Origin: Arthrobacter psychrochitiniphilus | GTDB taxonomy: Bacteria > Actinomycetota > Actinomycetes > Actinomycetales > Micrococcaceae | Length of the DNA: 64,000 nucleotides | NCBI RefSeq assembly: GCF_003185915.1 | Contig: NZ_QHLZ01000004.1 | Location: forward strand, 1-64,000 | Direction of reading: 5' to 3' | Shown: positions 1 through 9,372 of the stretch, piece after piece | Layout: every line of letters starts with the position of its first letter | Position numbering within the stretch: the stretch's first letter is position 1 | Made by a program: the position numbers and the translations under genes | Notes under the pieces: model-generated | What the model was told of the DNA's origin: nothing | The model's input: the letters and a program-made list of their open reading frames with translations, nothing else | The model's database searches: none

Positions 1-60
1 TGGTATCAATAAAACTTGGCACACTATTGAGTTCTCAAACAACAACCACACCCAACCAAC
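1..60 (-). other. rRNA operon leader (16S gene lies left of the window)
   Basis: Read on the reverse strand this stretch ends with the conserved actinobacterial pre-16S leader: TTTGAGAACTCAATAGTGTG followed by CCAAGTTTTATTGATACC. This box A-like leader normally lies upstream of the 16S rRNA start and is part of the antitermination and RNase III processing region. The 16S gene itself is not inside the window, so the call rests on the leader motif. Transcription would run leftward out of the window. Confidence 0.75.
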
Positions 61-112
61 ACATCCGAACCATCAAACAATCCGTAACGATCAGCGCCGG
101 GGCAACTTTCCA

Positions 113-142
113 ATCCTAGACCAACCCGGGCCGCAATGCAAA
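113..142 (-). promoter_or_regulatory. candidate rrn promoter
   Basis: On the reverse strand a TTTGCA (-35, bases 137-142) is followed after 18 bases by TAGGAT (-10, bases 113-118). It reads toward the rRNA leader at 1-60, so it is well placed as an rrn promoter. The -35 match is imperfect, and other promoters in 143-330 are possible. Confidence 0.4.
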
Positions 143-332
143 TCCACTTTCCAGCGAACCACACCACACAACCCAAGAAAACAACCAAAACACAATCATT
201 TTCCCGCTAGTCACGCCGCCCTTCATCAGGACAACTCGATAAACAATACACACCAAACAACCAACACGCAAATCCACGCGGCCCCTCCTGCTCAGAGCCC
301 TAGATACCAGTACTGAGCATAAGAGGTTCTTG

Positions 333-790
333 CTATTTGGCGGTTTCCTTCAGAAAGTACTTAGGAACGAGTATCGCGCACAGAGCCGTGATCGCCCAGA
401 TAATTAGCGCTGCGAATATCCAAGTAAAGAAGCTGTGGCCCCGAATGCCACCCGCCAGCACTGCTGGCAATGCTGGCAATGATCAGCGCCAACCATGTAG
501 ACACTAAAGAAGCGATGCCAGCAAGCGCGGGCGTGAACTTGGCCGCCAATTTGGCGATGAGACCTTCAAATACGGATTGGGCAATCGTGAATACAACACG
601 TGCTGCGAGGAAGCCACCGAATCCTAAGTCGACCCTAGGGGGAGCAGCGCAGGTAGGATGACCGCAACTACTGAACTGCCGAGATGGAGGCGATGCCAAT
701 CATTAGCCTCTTCATGCCTTCAGCATAGGCAGCGCAGCCATTTGTGGCCGGGGTTGTAGAGCCGAGGTTGTAGATCCAGGTGAAGCCCAT
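333..790 (-). pseudogene. remnant of a multi-pass membrane transporter
   Basis: No single frame is open, but joining three reverse-strand frames gives one continuous hydrophobic protein end. It runs from a segment beginning MGFTWIYNLGS at 790, through GMKRLMIGIASISAV, then ARVVFTIAQSVFEGLIAKLA, and finishes FFTWIFAALIIWAITALCAI with a lysine-rich tail and a stop at 333-335. The alternation of helices and short loops is like the C-terminal half of a secondary transporter (perhaps MFS), but the family cannot be fixed. At least two frameshifts separate the pieces, so it is not functional. Confidence 0.5.
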
Positions 791-920
791 GGTTATCTGC
801 ACTCTTGCAACCACTTATTCATAGGTACAGCCACGTCAGAGTTGGAACAGTAGAAGCCCATGCTCAACGAAGGGAATCTGATAGTTTCATGCACCTTGGT
901 TAAGTCTTGCTGGGTCTCGA

Positions 921-958
921 TAGGTAGTAAACGGGTTAAATAGGTAGTAAAGGGTTAA
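921..958. repeat. short tandem repeat, two copies of about 19 bp
   Basis: Two near-identical units beginning TAGGTAGTAAA and ending GGGTTAA lie head to tail, and a third partial TAGGTA follows. The flanks (791-1140) carry no convincing gene on either strand and look like decayed DNA between the membrane-protein remnant and tRNA-Leu. Confidence 0.6.
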
Positions 959-1082
959 TAGGTATGGAACCAACTGTGGGACTTCTGCTCTCAAACTCAG
1001 ATGCTCGAGCCCGTTCCAACGCTGAATCTGATTCTCTCGTGGCTGCGGGTCTTGTCCCGCAACGGGGCCAGCGCCCCTAGGG

Positions 1083-1112
1083 CTATGCCCTGCCCTGCTA
1101 TGCCCTGCCCTG
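1083..1112. repeat. 15-bp tandem duplication
   Basis: The unit CTATGCCCTGCCCTG occurs twice in direct succession, followed by degenerate CCTGC-rich copies. It lies in the non-coding stretch downstream of tRNA-Leu. Confidence 0.6.
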
Positions 1113-1156
1113 ACCTGCACTGCACCATTGTGAGGAACACAAAGGTTCGGGCATAC

Positions 1157-1197
1157 AAAAAGACCCCGACGGAACCATAGGTTGCATCGGGGTCTTT
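1157..1197 (-). terminator. rho-independent terminator after tRNA-Leu
   Basis: AAAGACCCCGA and its complement TCGGGGTCTTT form an 11-bp stem about 10 bases downstream of the tRNA-Leu 3' end. On the reverse strand the stem is followed by a run of T, as in an intrinsic terminator. Confidence 0.8.
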
Positions 1198-1207
1198 CTC
1201 AAAAACG

Positions 1208-1290
1208 TGCGCGAGGGGGGATTTGAACCCCCACGCCCTTTCGGACACTGGCACCTGAAGCCAGCGCGTCTGCCGTTCCGCCACTCGCGC
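1208..1290 (-). tRNA. tRNA-Leu (anticodon CAG)
   Basis: The reverse strand folds into a class II tRNA. The acceptor stem is GCGCGAG paired with CTCGCGC, the D-arm starts TGGCGGAACGGCAGACGCG, and the anticodon stem CTGGC/GCCAG holds loop TTCAGGT with anticodon CAG. A variable arm (TGTCCGAAAGGGCG) precedes a standard T-arm (GGGGGTTCAAATCCCCC). The 83-base length fits leucine tRNAs. CCA is not encoded. Confidence 0.95.
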
Positions 1291-1674
1291 GTTTTTCGCC
1301 ATCCACCGGGTTTGTCTTTCGACTTTCAGTGGAACAGCGAGATCAAGCATATAGGAATATTGCCGATTCACCTAAACGAGACTCGGGTAGGCCCGTGAAG
1401 CAGCGGGAATGGGACACCTCCCGGATGTATAAACCTTGAATTTTCAAGGAAGTTGATGCCAGAAAGAAGGTTTTGACAACATCATGCTCCAGTAGGAAAT
1501 TTGCCACATCCGGGCCTACTAATAGGGATATTCCAAGACTCCGGCAGTAGTATCAACTTTGAACTAGGTTGTCCGCGGCGCGGATAACGCTCAAACTGCG
1601 CTATCCATGCGTAGCGGTTCCAAGACTTCCAGACATGGGCATCATCGCAACAACGCCGTAGGAGAGGAGAGCAT
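1291..1674. other. intergenic region before the fhaA operon
   Basis: This 384-base region separates the divergent tRNA-Leu and fhaA and must hold promoters for both. A TTGACA lies at 1473-1478 on the forward strand, but no -10 hexamer sits at normal spacing, so no promoter is called. A purine-rich ribosome site (GGAGAGGA) lies just before the fhaA start. No small gene is evident. Confidence 0.5.
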
Positions 1675-2505
1675 ATGGGATTGTTTGACAACGTTGAAAA
1701 AGGCATTGAAAAGGCAGTACGTGGCGCCTTCTCCCTGGGCTCCAAGTCATTGCAGCCTGTTGAGGTGGCTAGTGCCATTCGTCGGGAACTCGACGACAAA
1801 GCCATGACCTTGGATGCCGGGCGAACCTTGGCACCGAATGTTTTTAATATTGAGCTCGGCGATGCAGACTATGAACGGGCACGCTCATGGGGGGTAACTC
1901 TCGCTGAAGAGCTGTGTGATGTTGTGATCAACCACGCCCGCAGCCAAGGTTACGTACTCCAGGGCCCAGTAAGAGTGGCATTTAACCACCGCGAAGCCTT
2001 GCGCCCCGGTCAGTTTGACGTTGCGTCGTCAACGGAAAAGGAACGCGGCACCGCGGCCGAGGCATCTGCCGTTTTCGCCTCACAGAGTCCGGCACGCATG
2101 CCAGCACGGCCCAGCCAGCACCCCGCGGGACAGCCCGCCTCCGAAGGTCAGCCGGCCCCCGTGTACAAGCGTCAAGCCCCTCGAGAACAAGGTCAAACAC
2201 TGGGTCAACCAGTCTTGGACATTGACGGTCAGCGTTATGCGCTCAATGCAACCTCAATCATTCTGGGCCGCTCCTCCGAAGCTGACATCTTGATAGATGA
2301 CACAGGCGTTTCAAGAAAGCATTTGGAGATCCGTTGTGAAGACGGATCCAACACTGCAGTAGACCTTGGCTCCACAAACGGCAGTTTTGTTGATGGTCGC
2401 CGTGTACAAGGCAGCGCTGCCCTCCACGACGGAGCCCGCATCACCATGGGACGCACAGAGATAATTTTCCGTATTTTGCCTCGACGCGGCGGTGGTCAAC
2501 GATGA
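1675..2505 (+). CDS. fhaA: FhaA, DUF3662/FHA-domain protein
   Basis: The 276-residue protein has an N-terminal DUF3662 domain (about 1-120, starting MGLFDNVEKGIEKAV), a Pro/Gln-rich linker (about 125-180) and a C-terminal FHA domain (about 185-272). FHA landmarks are visible: GRSSEADI, SRKHLEI and LGSTNGSFVDG. FHA domains bind phosphothreonine. In mycobacteria FhaA binds the phosphorylated pseudokinase domain of the MurJ protein, so it links Ser/Thr kinases to peptidoglycan precursor export. It opens the seven-gene operon and overlaps fhaB by four bases. ATG is preceded by GGAGAGGA. FhaA in mycobacteria is much longer; the compact form is usual in other actinobacteria. Confidence 0.95.
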   Translation: MGLFDNVEKGIEKAVRGAFSLGSKSLQPVEVASAIRRELDDKAMTLDAGRTLAPNVFNIELGDADYERARSWGVTLAEELCDVVINHARSQGYVLQGPVRVAFNHREALRPGQFDVASSTEKERGTAAEASAVFASQSPARMPARPSQHPAGQPASEGQPAPVYKRQAPREQGQTLGQPVLDIDGQRYALNATSIILGRSSEADILIDDTGVSRKHLEIRCEDGSNTAVDLGSTNGSFVDGRRVQGSAALHDGARITMGRTEIIFRILPRRGGGQR

Positions 2506-2987
2506 ACGATCTCAGTCTTGTGGTCACAATTTTGCGCTTCGGATTCCTACTTTTGATGTGGGTCATGGTCTTCAGTGTTGTTGCGGCTATGCGCAGGGAC
2601 CTCGTGATTGGCCGCAAGGCTAAAGTCGGTGCCCCTACTGCCAGACAGGCTAGAAAACACCCTGAACTAGTTGAAGAGGCTCCACCAGCGAAAATTGCGG
2701 CACGTCAGCTTGTTGTCACTGAAGGGCCTCTGACGGGCACCACCCTAGAGCTGACCGGCGTCCCCATTCTGTTGGGTAGAGCGCAAGAAGCAACCTTGGT
2801 ACTTGAGGACGACTACGCTTCTGGCCGCCACGCGCGCCTCTTCCCGCAAGGCACCCGCTGGTTTATTGAAGACCTCGGTTCTACCAATGGAACATTCCTT
2901 GGTGGTACGGCATTGACGCGCGCCCTCCCCGTGGAACTCGGGGTTCCCGTGCGGATCGGCAAAACGGTCATCGAATTGAGGCCATAA
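2502..2987 (+). CDS. fhaB: FhaB, membrane-anchored FHA protein
   Basis: The 161-residue protein starts with one transmembrane helix (about 8-29, FGFLLLMWVMVFSVVAAM). A basic linker follows, then an FHA domain (about 78-158) with GRAQEATL, SGRHARL and LGSTNGTFLGG. The membrane anchor places the phosphothreonine reader next to PknA/PknB. In mycobacteria the homologue (FipA/FhaB) contacts FtsZ and FtsQ at the divisome. It overlaps fhaA by ATGA and sits one base before pstP, so translation is probably coupled. Confidence 0.93.
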   Translation: MNDLSLVVTILRFGFLLLMWVMVFSVVAAMRRDLVIGRKAKVGAPTARQARKHPELVEEAPPAKIAARQLVVTEGPLTGTTLELTGVPILLGRAQEATLVLEDDYASGRHARLFPQGTRWFIEDLGSTNGTFLGGTALTRALPVELGVPVRIGKTVIELRP

Positions 2988-2988
2988 C

Positions 2989-4671
2989 ATGGCCGAATAC
3001 CCGCTGATTCTTAGCTACGCGGCAAGATCCCATGTAGGTCTGGTGAGGGCAAAGAATGATGACTCTGCGTACGCCGGTGAACATCTGGCTGTTGTAGCTG
3101 ACGGCATGGGTGGTCACGCCGGTGGCGATGTTGCCAGCGCTTCCACCGTTCTTGATCTGGTCCATTTGGACCACAACCGCCACAACGACGACGCCGGCGC
3201 TCACCTTGCTGATGAGATTCAGACCGCTAATTCGCTGCTCTCCGAGCTGGTCCACGTCAACCCAAAACTGGCTGGCATGGGCACCACGGTGACCGCTCTG
3301 CTGCTTTCCGGGAAGCGTCTGGCCTACGCGCACATTGGTGATTCACGGGCATACCGCCTCAAAAATGGCGTCTTTGAGCAACTCAGCACAGACCACACCT
3401 TTGTCCAGCGCATGATCGACGAAGGCCGCATGACCGAGGCTGAAGCCGAGGTTCATCCCCATAAGAACGTCCTCATGCGTGTGCTCGGTGACGTGGATGC
3501 GTCTCCTGAGCTGGATCTGAAATATTTCGATGCGGAGCCGGGTGAGCGCTGGCTCCTGTGCTCCGACGGTCTGAACTTTGTCCGCCACCAGATGATTGAA
3601 GAGGTCATCCGCCATACCAAGTCATTGGCGACGGCCGCCGACACACTCATCGATCTAACATTGGCCGCCGGCTCGCCGGACAATGTCACTGTAGTTGTTT
3701 TTGACATTCTCGAGAGCAACCCGGATCAGACGCAAACCGCGGCGCTGGATGCCGTAGAGGTCCCCGCGCCGCACCCTCATGACGCTCCTCTGCCGCACCT
3801 CACAGCGGATCCCGAAAAGTACGACGACGAATCCAGCCTTCTAGAGGGCCCGGAAAGTTTCGCTGTGACTAGGCCGGGTGAGGAGTTAAGCCTCCCGGGG
3901 GATCTTGCGGAGGCGGACGAAGAGTACGCTCCTGAGGCCCTCGACTCCCATATCCGTGCTGCCGCAGTCCGTCGTGAACTGGCATCGCGCAAACATGAGC
4001 TAGTTGGGGCTGCCGTGACGGCCAACGCTGAGGGCCGGATACCGCTCCTGACCAGACCGCCTGCCAACCGCCGCGCAGCAACCGTCCTCACACACAAACC
4101 TGCTGAACAGCCCACCCTGGTAGAAGACACTGAGGTCTCCTTGCCCAGGATTCGTCAGCGCCCGCTGGTGTTGGCAATTGTTGGTTTCCTAGCGACTATG
4201 GCCATCGTGGCAGGTTCCTGGGCGGCCTACGCCTGGACCCAAACCCAATATTTTGTGGGGGTAAATAGCGGGAATGTGGCAATATTTCAGGGTGTCTCAC
4301 AATCACTCGGGCCCATTTCCCTCTCGCATTTGTACCGGGAAACAGAGGTGGAAGTATCCTCGCTTCCGGCCTACTCCCAGCAACTCGTGGCTGCAACCAT
4401 GCCGGCTTCAACACTGAGCAATGCCGAACAGATCATCAGTGACCTTCAATTGGGCACTGGAACTAGTTTGCCTCCCTGCGAGGTTCTGGAAACCGCCCCG
4501 GCGGCCACCCCAACAGCAACCCCCACACCAGGAAGCAACGCCTCGGCTAACTCAAAACCCACCCCCAGCCCCAGCACTTCGCCCAACGTCACTGGTACAG
4601 CTAGCACCTCAGCGTCTAGTGCCCCCGCAACTGCTGCACAGCCCACCTGTATTCCTGGAGGTGGAAAATGA
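2989..4671 (+). CDS. pstP: PP2C-type Ser/Thr protein phosphatase PstP
   Basis: The 560-residue protein has a cytoplasmic PP2C domain (about 8-242) with metal-binding motifs DDSAY, DGMGGHAGGD, HIGDSRAY, SDGLN and SPDNVTV. A long acidic linker, one transmembrane helix (about 392-415) and an extracellular tail rich in Ala, Thr, Pro and Ser follow. PstP reverses phosphorylation by PknA and PknB and acts on wall and division proteins. The usual SDGLT motif reads SDGLN here, a small deviation next to the metal site. It overlaps rodA by four bases in the operon. Confidence 0.95.
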   Translation: MAEYPLILSYAARSHVGLVRAKNDDSAYAGEHLAVVADGMGGHAGGDVASASTVLDLVHLDHNRHNDDAGAHLADEIQTANSLLSELVHVNPKLAGMGTTVTALLLSGKRLAYAHIGDSRAYRLKNGVFEQLSTDHTFVQRMIDEGRMTEAEAEVHPHKNVLMRVLGDVDASPELDLKYFDAEPGERWLLCSDGLNFVRHQMIEEVIRHTKSLATAADTLIDLTLAAGSPDNVTVVVFDILESNPDQTQTAALDAVEVPAPHPHDAPLPHLTADPEKYDDESSLLEGPESFAVTRPGEELSLPGDLAEADEEYAPEALDSHIRAAAVRRELASRKHELVGAAVTANAEGRIPLLTRPPANRRAATVLTHKPAEQPTLVEDTEVSLPRIRQRPLVLAIVGFLATMAIVAGSWAAYAWTQTQYFVGVNSGNVAIFQGVSQSLGPISLSHLYRETEVEVSSLPAYSQQLVAATMPASTLSNAEQIISDLQLGTGTSLPPCEVLETAPAATPTATPTPGSNASANSKPTPSPSTSPNVTGTASTSASSAPATAAQPTCIPGGGK

Positions 4672-6062
4672 GCCAGTTGCTGACCGTGGCCAAACCGCGC
4701 CGTAACACCGAGCTTCTGTTACTGATCCTTGCCCTGGGCGTGTCCGCTATGGCCAATGCCTTGGTGAACCTGAATCTGGGCCGCACTTTCGACAACGATT
4801 TCTTCACGCAAATAGCAATTCTTTCCGGACTCTCCCTAGCATTCCACGTGGTTTTACGTTTCAAGGCAAAATATGCCGATCCGGTAATACTGCCTGTTGT
4901 GGTGGCCCTCAATGGCATTGGCTTGGCCGTTATTCACCGCCTGGACATCACCTCTGGTGACACGGCAGCTACACGCCAATGGATGTGGACAAGCCTGGCG
5001 GTGGTAGCTGCCATTACGGTGATCTGGTTCCTACGAGATCACCGGATCCTGCGCCGCTACACATACATCTCCTTGCTGGTCTCAGTAGTTCTGCTAATCC
5101 TGCCCCTCGTGCCAGGCATCTCCGCGGGCAACGTCAATGGAGCCACCGTATGGATTTCCCTCGGGCCATTTACATTCCAGCCCGGAGAAATAGCAAAAAT
5201 AACCCTGGCCATATTCTTTGCCGGGTATCTATCATCCAACCGTGATCTAATTCTGCTAGCCGGTAAGAAGATCGGCCCTCTCCAGCTACCCCGAATGCGG
5301 GACATGGCCCCCATGATCGTGGCCTGGCTAGCAAGCGTTGGCGTCCTTGTGTTCCAACGGGACCTGGGCTCATCCATCTTGTTCTTTGGCTTGTTCATGG
5401 TCATGATCTATGTAGCCACCAGCCGCGTCAGCTGGATCTTCATTGGCTTGGCGCTCATCGCGGTCGGCGGTGTCGCCGCCTACCAGATATTCCCTCACGT
5501 TGCCCGCCGTATTGACGTTTGGGTCAATGCTTTTGACCCCGCCTATATAGGGGCAGACTATGGCAGTTTCCAGGTTGTCGAGGGCTTGTTTGGTCTAGCA
5601 AACGGCGGCCTTATGGGCACCGGTCTGGGACAAGGTTCACCCGACAAGCTGCCCGTAGCCAATAGCGACATGATCATCGCAGTGATTGGTGAAGAGCTTG
5701 GGTTGGTGGGGCTCTTCGCGATCCTCTGCCTTTACGCGCTGCTGATTGCGCGCGGCTTCCGAGCCGCATTGGGCACACGTGATGCTTTTGGCAAACTATT
5801 GGCCGTTGGGCTCTCCTTCGCGGTGGCTTTGCAGTGCTTCATCATCATTGGCGGCGTTACCCGGCTTATCCCGTTGACGGGCTTGACCACACCGTTCCTG
5901 TCTTCGGGAGGCTCCTCTCTTTTAGCCAACTGGATCATAGTGGCTTTGATCCTGAAGATTTCAGACGCCGCCCGGCGTCCCATTGACGTTTCAGCCAGTT
6001 CTTCGCCCATCGAACAGCTTTCCCCCATTGACGCGACACAAAAGGAGGTGCCTTCACCATGA
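4668..6062 (+). CDS. rodA: SEDS peptidoglycan polymerase RodA/FtsW family
   Basis: The 464-residue protein is almost wholly hydrophobic, with 10-12 predicted helices. SEDS landmarks include QPGEIAKI, the conserved QRDLGSSILFF around the catalytic Asp, and the C-terminal GVTRLIPLTGLTTPFLSSGG signature. SEDS proteins polymerise lipid II into glycan strands together with a class B PBP. Here the partner is the pbpA gene that overlaps it by four bases. The operon context with PknA/PknB matches RodA (Rv0017c) rather than divisome FtsW. Confidence 0.95.
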   Translation: MSQLLTVAKPRRNTELLLLILALGVSAMANALVNLNLGRTFDNDFFTQIAILSGLSLAFHVVLRFKAKYADPVILPVVVALNGIGLAVIHRLDITSGDTAATRQWMWTSLAVVAAITVIWFLRDHRILRRYTYISLLVSVVLLILPLVPGISAGNVNGATVWISLGPFTFQPGEIAKITLAIFFAGYLSSNRDLILLAGKKIGPLQLPRMRDMAPMIVAWLASVGVLVFQRDLGSSILFFGLFMVMIYVATSRVSWIFIGLALIAVGGVAAYQIFPHVARRIDVWVNAFDPAYIGADYGSFQVVEGLFGLANGGLMGTGLGQGSPDKLPVANSDMIIAVIGEELGLVGLFAILCLYALLIARGFRAALGTRDAFGKLLAVGLSFAVALQCFIIIGGVTRLIPLTGLTTPFLSSGGSSLLANWIIVALILKISDAARRPIDVSASSSPIEQLSPIDATQKEVPSP

Positions 6063-7513
6063 ATGCTGCCATTCGCAATTCCTGGATCGTGGCCATCGCC
6101 TTGTTTGCACTGCTTTTTGGATCCATCTCCTATGTGCAGTTCTTTGCGGTTGATTCCCTTAATGACAACCCCAGCAACCAGCGGCAACTAGTGAAGAATT
6201 TTTGCAGCTCACGCGGCCCTATCCTGGTTGACGGACAGGCTATTGCCGAGTCTGTTGCCACGAACACCGACTGCAAGTACCAGCGAAAGTACAATGACCC
6301 GCTGCTGTATGCAGGCCTGACGGGCTTCTTCAGCAAGTGGTCTGGTAAATATGGGCTCGAAGACGTAATGAGTCCCGAACTCACCGGAAACTCTAACGAT
6401 GCAATCCTGGAACGCATTGCACAGATCTTCACTGGGGAGCAACTCCAAGGCCGTTCCGTGGAGTTGACCATTGATTCAAAGATCCAGCAGATGGCGTTTG
6501 ACATGATCCCTGATGGGATTGGCGGGTCCATTGTGGTCAATAACCCAAAGACCGGCGCCATCATCGCCATGGCCTCCAAACCCAGCTACGACACCAACTT
6601 GATGGCCACACACAACAAGGCTGACTTTGATGCTTCAATGGCGGAATTGGTGAAAGTCCCCGGCATCAACTTGTTCGGCTCATCCGCCTACAGGAAGCTC
6701 TACTCACCCGGATCAGTTTTCAAGATCATTGACACGGCGGCAGCCTTGGAGTCCGGAAAATATAACAAGGACAGCATACTTCCCAATCCGGCCGAACTAA
6801 CGTTCCCCGGTATGGACTACGCTCTTCCGAACTATGCCTACGGCCAGTGCTATACGAAGGATAAGGCTTCCTTCGCGTTCGCATTAGAGAACTCCTGCAA
6901 TACACCCTTCGCCAGCATTGCCCTTGACCTTGGTCAGGATGCAATAACGGCCCAAGCTGAGAAGTTTGGCTTCAATGACAACTCCCTCGGCTTCCCATCT
7001 GCGGTAGAAGGCAGCCGCTTCCCGGGTAGCCAGGGAGTACTTGACGATGCGGCACTGGCCCAGAGTGCCATTGGCCAGCGTGATGTTCTCGCATCACCGC
7101 TGCAGATCGCCATGATGACCTCTGCCATCGCAAACGGGGGAACCCAAATGGCTCCCAATCTGGTCAAGACTGTACGGACCCCTGATCTCAAAACAGTTTC
7201 CAGCCTCAAACCAGAAGTTCTCCGTCAATCGACAACCCCGGAGATCGCCGCCCAAATCAGTGAATGGATGGTCAGCGTGGTCGATAACGGCATTGCTTCT
7301 GCAGCAGCTGTCCCTGGCGTCAAGGTTGCCGGAAAAACAGGAACAGCAGAACTCGGAGACGGATTGAACAACGCATGGTTTACCGGATTCGCACCGGCAG
7401 ATGACCCCCAAGTGGTGGTCACAATTATGATGCCACAGGTGGACGTTCCCACAGGCGCACAACTTACAAGTCCCAATGCAAGCAAACTCTTCAAGGCGGT
7501 GTTGAAAAAGTGA
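6059..7513 (+). CDS. pbpA: class B penicillin-binding protein PbpA
   Basis: The 484-residue transpeptidase has an N-terminal membrane helix (about 9-28) and a short dimerisation domain with SRGPILVDG. The penicillin-binding domain (about 155-480) carries catalytic motifs SVFK (inside SPGSVFKI), SCN and KTGTAE. It cross-links peptidoglycan made by the adjacent RodA. The start ATG overlaps the rodA stop and is preceded by AAAGGAGG, a strong ribosome site inside rodA. It ends in GTGA shared with pknA. Confidence 0.95.
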   Translation: MNAAIRNSWIVAIALFALLFGSISYVQFFAVDSLNDNPSNQRQLVKNFCSSRGPILVDGQAIAESVATNTDCKYQRKYNDPLLYAGLTGFFSKWSGKYGLEDVMSPELTGNSNDAILERIAQIFTGEQLQGRSVELTIDSKIQQMAFDMIPDGIGGSIVVNNPKTGAIIAMASKPSYDTNLMATHNKADFDASMAELVKVPGINLFGSSAYRKLYSPGSVFKIIDTAAALESGKYNKDSILPNPAELTFPGMDYALPNYAYGQCYTKDKASFAFALENSCNTPFASIALDLGQDAITAQAEKFGFNDNSLGFPSAVEGSRFPGSQGVLDDAALAQSAIGQRDVLASPLQIAMMTSAIANGGTQMAPNLVKTVRTPDLKTVSSLKPEVLRQSTTPEIAAQISEWMVSVVDNGIASAAAVPGVKVAGKTGTAELGDGLNNAWFTGFAPADDPQVVVTIMMPQVDVPTGAQLTSPNASKLFKAVLKK

Positions 7514-9312
7514 GGCCTATTTCTGGTATCACCTTAGGCGGCAGGTTCCAACTCACATCACGCATTGCCATCGGCGGCATGGGCGAGGTGTGGAAGGCAC
7601 AAGATCTGGTATTGGGCCGTATTGTTGCCATTAAAATCCTCAAGGATGAGTACACGGGAGATCCCGGTTTCCGCGCCCGCTTCAGGGCGGAGGCCAAGCA
7701 CACTGCCCTGCTCAACCATGAGGGCATCGCCAACGTTTTTGATTACGGTGAAGAAGACGGCTCCGCTTACTTGGTGATGGAACTAGTTCCCGGTGAGCCG
7801 CTGTCCAGCCTGATCGAACGCGAACGCGTGCTCTCGGCGGACTGGACGTTGTCCATGATCGCCCAGACCGCCCGTGCCCTTGCAGTGGCTCACGCCCAGG
7901 GTCTGGTCCATAGGGATGTAAAGCCGGGCAACTTGCTCATCACTCCCGAAGATAAGGTGAAGATCACCGACTTCGGCATCGCTCGTCTAGCTGACCAGGT
8001 CCCGCTAACCCAGACCGGTCAGGTCATGGGAACAGCGCAATATTTGGCTCCGGAACAGGCCACAGGGCAAATTGCCACGGGCTCCAGTGACATATATTCC
8101 CTTGGCATCATAGGTTATGAGTGCATCACCGGGCACCGTCCGTTCTCGGGCGAATCACAAATCGCCATTGCCTTGGCTCAGGTCAACGATGCTCCCCCGC
8201 CGCTGCCTGACACCCTTCCCACTCCTGTGCGCGCGCTCCTGATGTCCATGCTGGCCAAGGATCCTGTCAACCGCCCGGCCAATGCCTTGAAACTAGCTGA
8301 TGCAGCGGAGGCTATTCGTTCCGGCGACATCAAGGCAGCCCATGCCGCCGTTCCCGGGATGCTCCTGTTCGAATCCACCACGGGCCCCATTACGGCTCCT
8401 GTTGATATCAATGCAACAGCCGCAACCTCTGTGGTGAGCAGTGTTGCCGAGCCGAACACAACGGCGCTTCCCACCGTCTCCCATGAGATGACAGATGCAC
8501 CCACTACCCGTACCCGTTCGGAGATCCTTGGCGCCGAGCGTGCCTGGCAAGCCGAGAACGACGACGATGCCTTCCTAGTTGCCGAGGATGAGGAAGTTCC
8601 TCCCGAAGAACCAGCCAAAAAGGGACGGAGCCCCTGGACCTGGCCACTCGTGGGCCTGCTAGTGCTCTTGCTTTTTGCCGTGGGTGCCTTGCTCCTGCAG
8701 AACAGCAGCTTCTTTGGCGGCGAGCCCTCACCCTCCTCAAGCAGCACGGCTACCAAGTCTGCGCCGCCCAGCTCGGCTCCCGCTACCTCTGAGGCTCCCA
8801 CTCCCACGGAAGAGAGTCAGCCACCCACATCAGAAGCCCCGGCAGAGATCGTGGTCAATCCGACCGAGTTCCAAGGACTCACGTTTGATGAAGCCCGGGC
8901 CAAACTGATTGGAATGGGCTTGGTTGTCAATGCTCCGGTGGAGGTTGCCAGTGATCAGGCTAAAGGCACTGTTACGGATATTTCTCCGACCGGTCCGTTG
9001 GTTCGCGGTTCTGACGTCACTTTGACTGTTTCATCAGGGCCTGAAATGGGCACCGTGCCTTCATTTACAGGCCAAACAGGGGATGCCTTCAGCGCAGCCC
9101 TTGTGGCCGCTGGTTTCACGCCAAATGGAATTTCTCAGCCATCAGACCTGCCTGCTGGCCAGGTAATCGCGAGTGACCCCGGAGCAGGAGCAAAGGCGGC
9201 AAAGGGTTCACAGGTCACCTATTACGTTTCCACCGGGCCATCAGCTCCGGCTACCACTGAACCTCCGGCTGACAACCAGGGTAAGGGCGAAGGCCAAGGC
9301 CAGGGCCAGTAA
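7510..9312 (+). CDS. pknA: Ser/Thr protein kinase PknA with two PASTA domains
   Basis: The 600-residue kinase has an intracellular catalytic domain (about 10-265) with glycine loop [17 protein letters not shown] lysine, [11 protein letters not shown] and GTAQYLAPE. An Ala/Thr-rich juxtamembrane stretch and one helix (about 377-398) follow, then a Ser/Pro/Thr-rich spacer and two PASTA repeats (about 455-585). A Gly/Gln-rich tail ends the protein. PASTA domains bind muropeptides or lipid II. Mycobacterial PknA lacks PASTA repeats, so this version may sense the wall directly. GTG start overlaps the pbpA stop. The gap to pknB is about 60 bases. Confidence 0.94.
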   Translation: MRPISGITLGGRFQLTSRIAIGGMGEVWKAQDLVLGRIVAIKILKDEYTGDPGFRARFRAEAKHTALLNHEGIANVFDYGEEDGSAYLVMELVPGEPLSSLIERERVLSADWTLSMIAQTARALAVAHAQGLVHRDVKPGNLLITPEDKVKITDFGIARLADQVPLTQTGQVMGTAQYLAPEQATGQIATGSSDIYSLGIIGYECITGHRPFSGESQIAIALAQVNDAPPPLPDTLPTPVRALLMSMLAKDPVNRPANALKLADAAEAIRSGDIKAAHAAVPGMLLFESTTGPITAPVDINATAATSVVSSVAEPNTTALPTVSHEMTDAPTTRTRSEILGAERAWQAENDDDAFLVAEDEEVPPEEPAKKGRSPWTWPLVGLLVLLLFAVGALLLQNSSFFGGEPSPSSSSTATKSAPPSSAPATSEAPTPTEESQPPTSEAPAEIVVNPTEFQGLTFDEARAKLIGMGLVVNAPVEVASDQAKGTVTDISPTGPLVRGSDVTLTVSSGPEMGTVPSFTGQTGDAFSAALVAAGFTPNGISQPSDLPAGQVIASDPGAGAKAAKGSQVTYYVSTGPSAPATTEPPADNQGKGEGQGQGQ

Positions 9313-9372
9313 TCAACATCAACCCGCAGTTCCCCGATCTGACACCCACCAAGAAAGGACAATCAGGTACCC

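Noticed and set aside
921-1112. Short tandem repeats as a CRISPR array
   Set aside because: Units are adjacent without spacers and have only two copies each.
997-1371. 124-residue reverse-strand frame through tRNA-Leu
   Set aside because: It reads through the tRNA and its terminator and has no domain; it is an artefact of an open frame over an RNA gene.
1473-1501. TTGACA as fhaA promoter
   Set aside because: The nearest TAGGAA hexamer is only 14 bases away, too short for a standard promoter.
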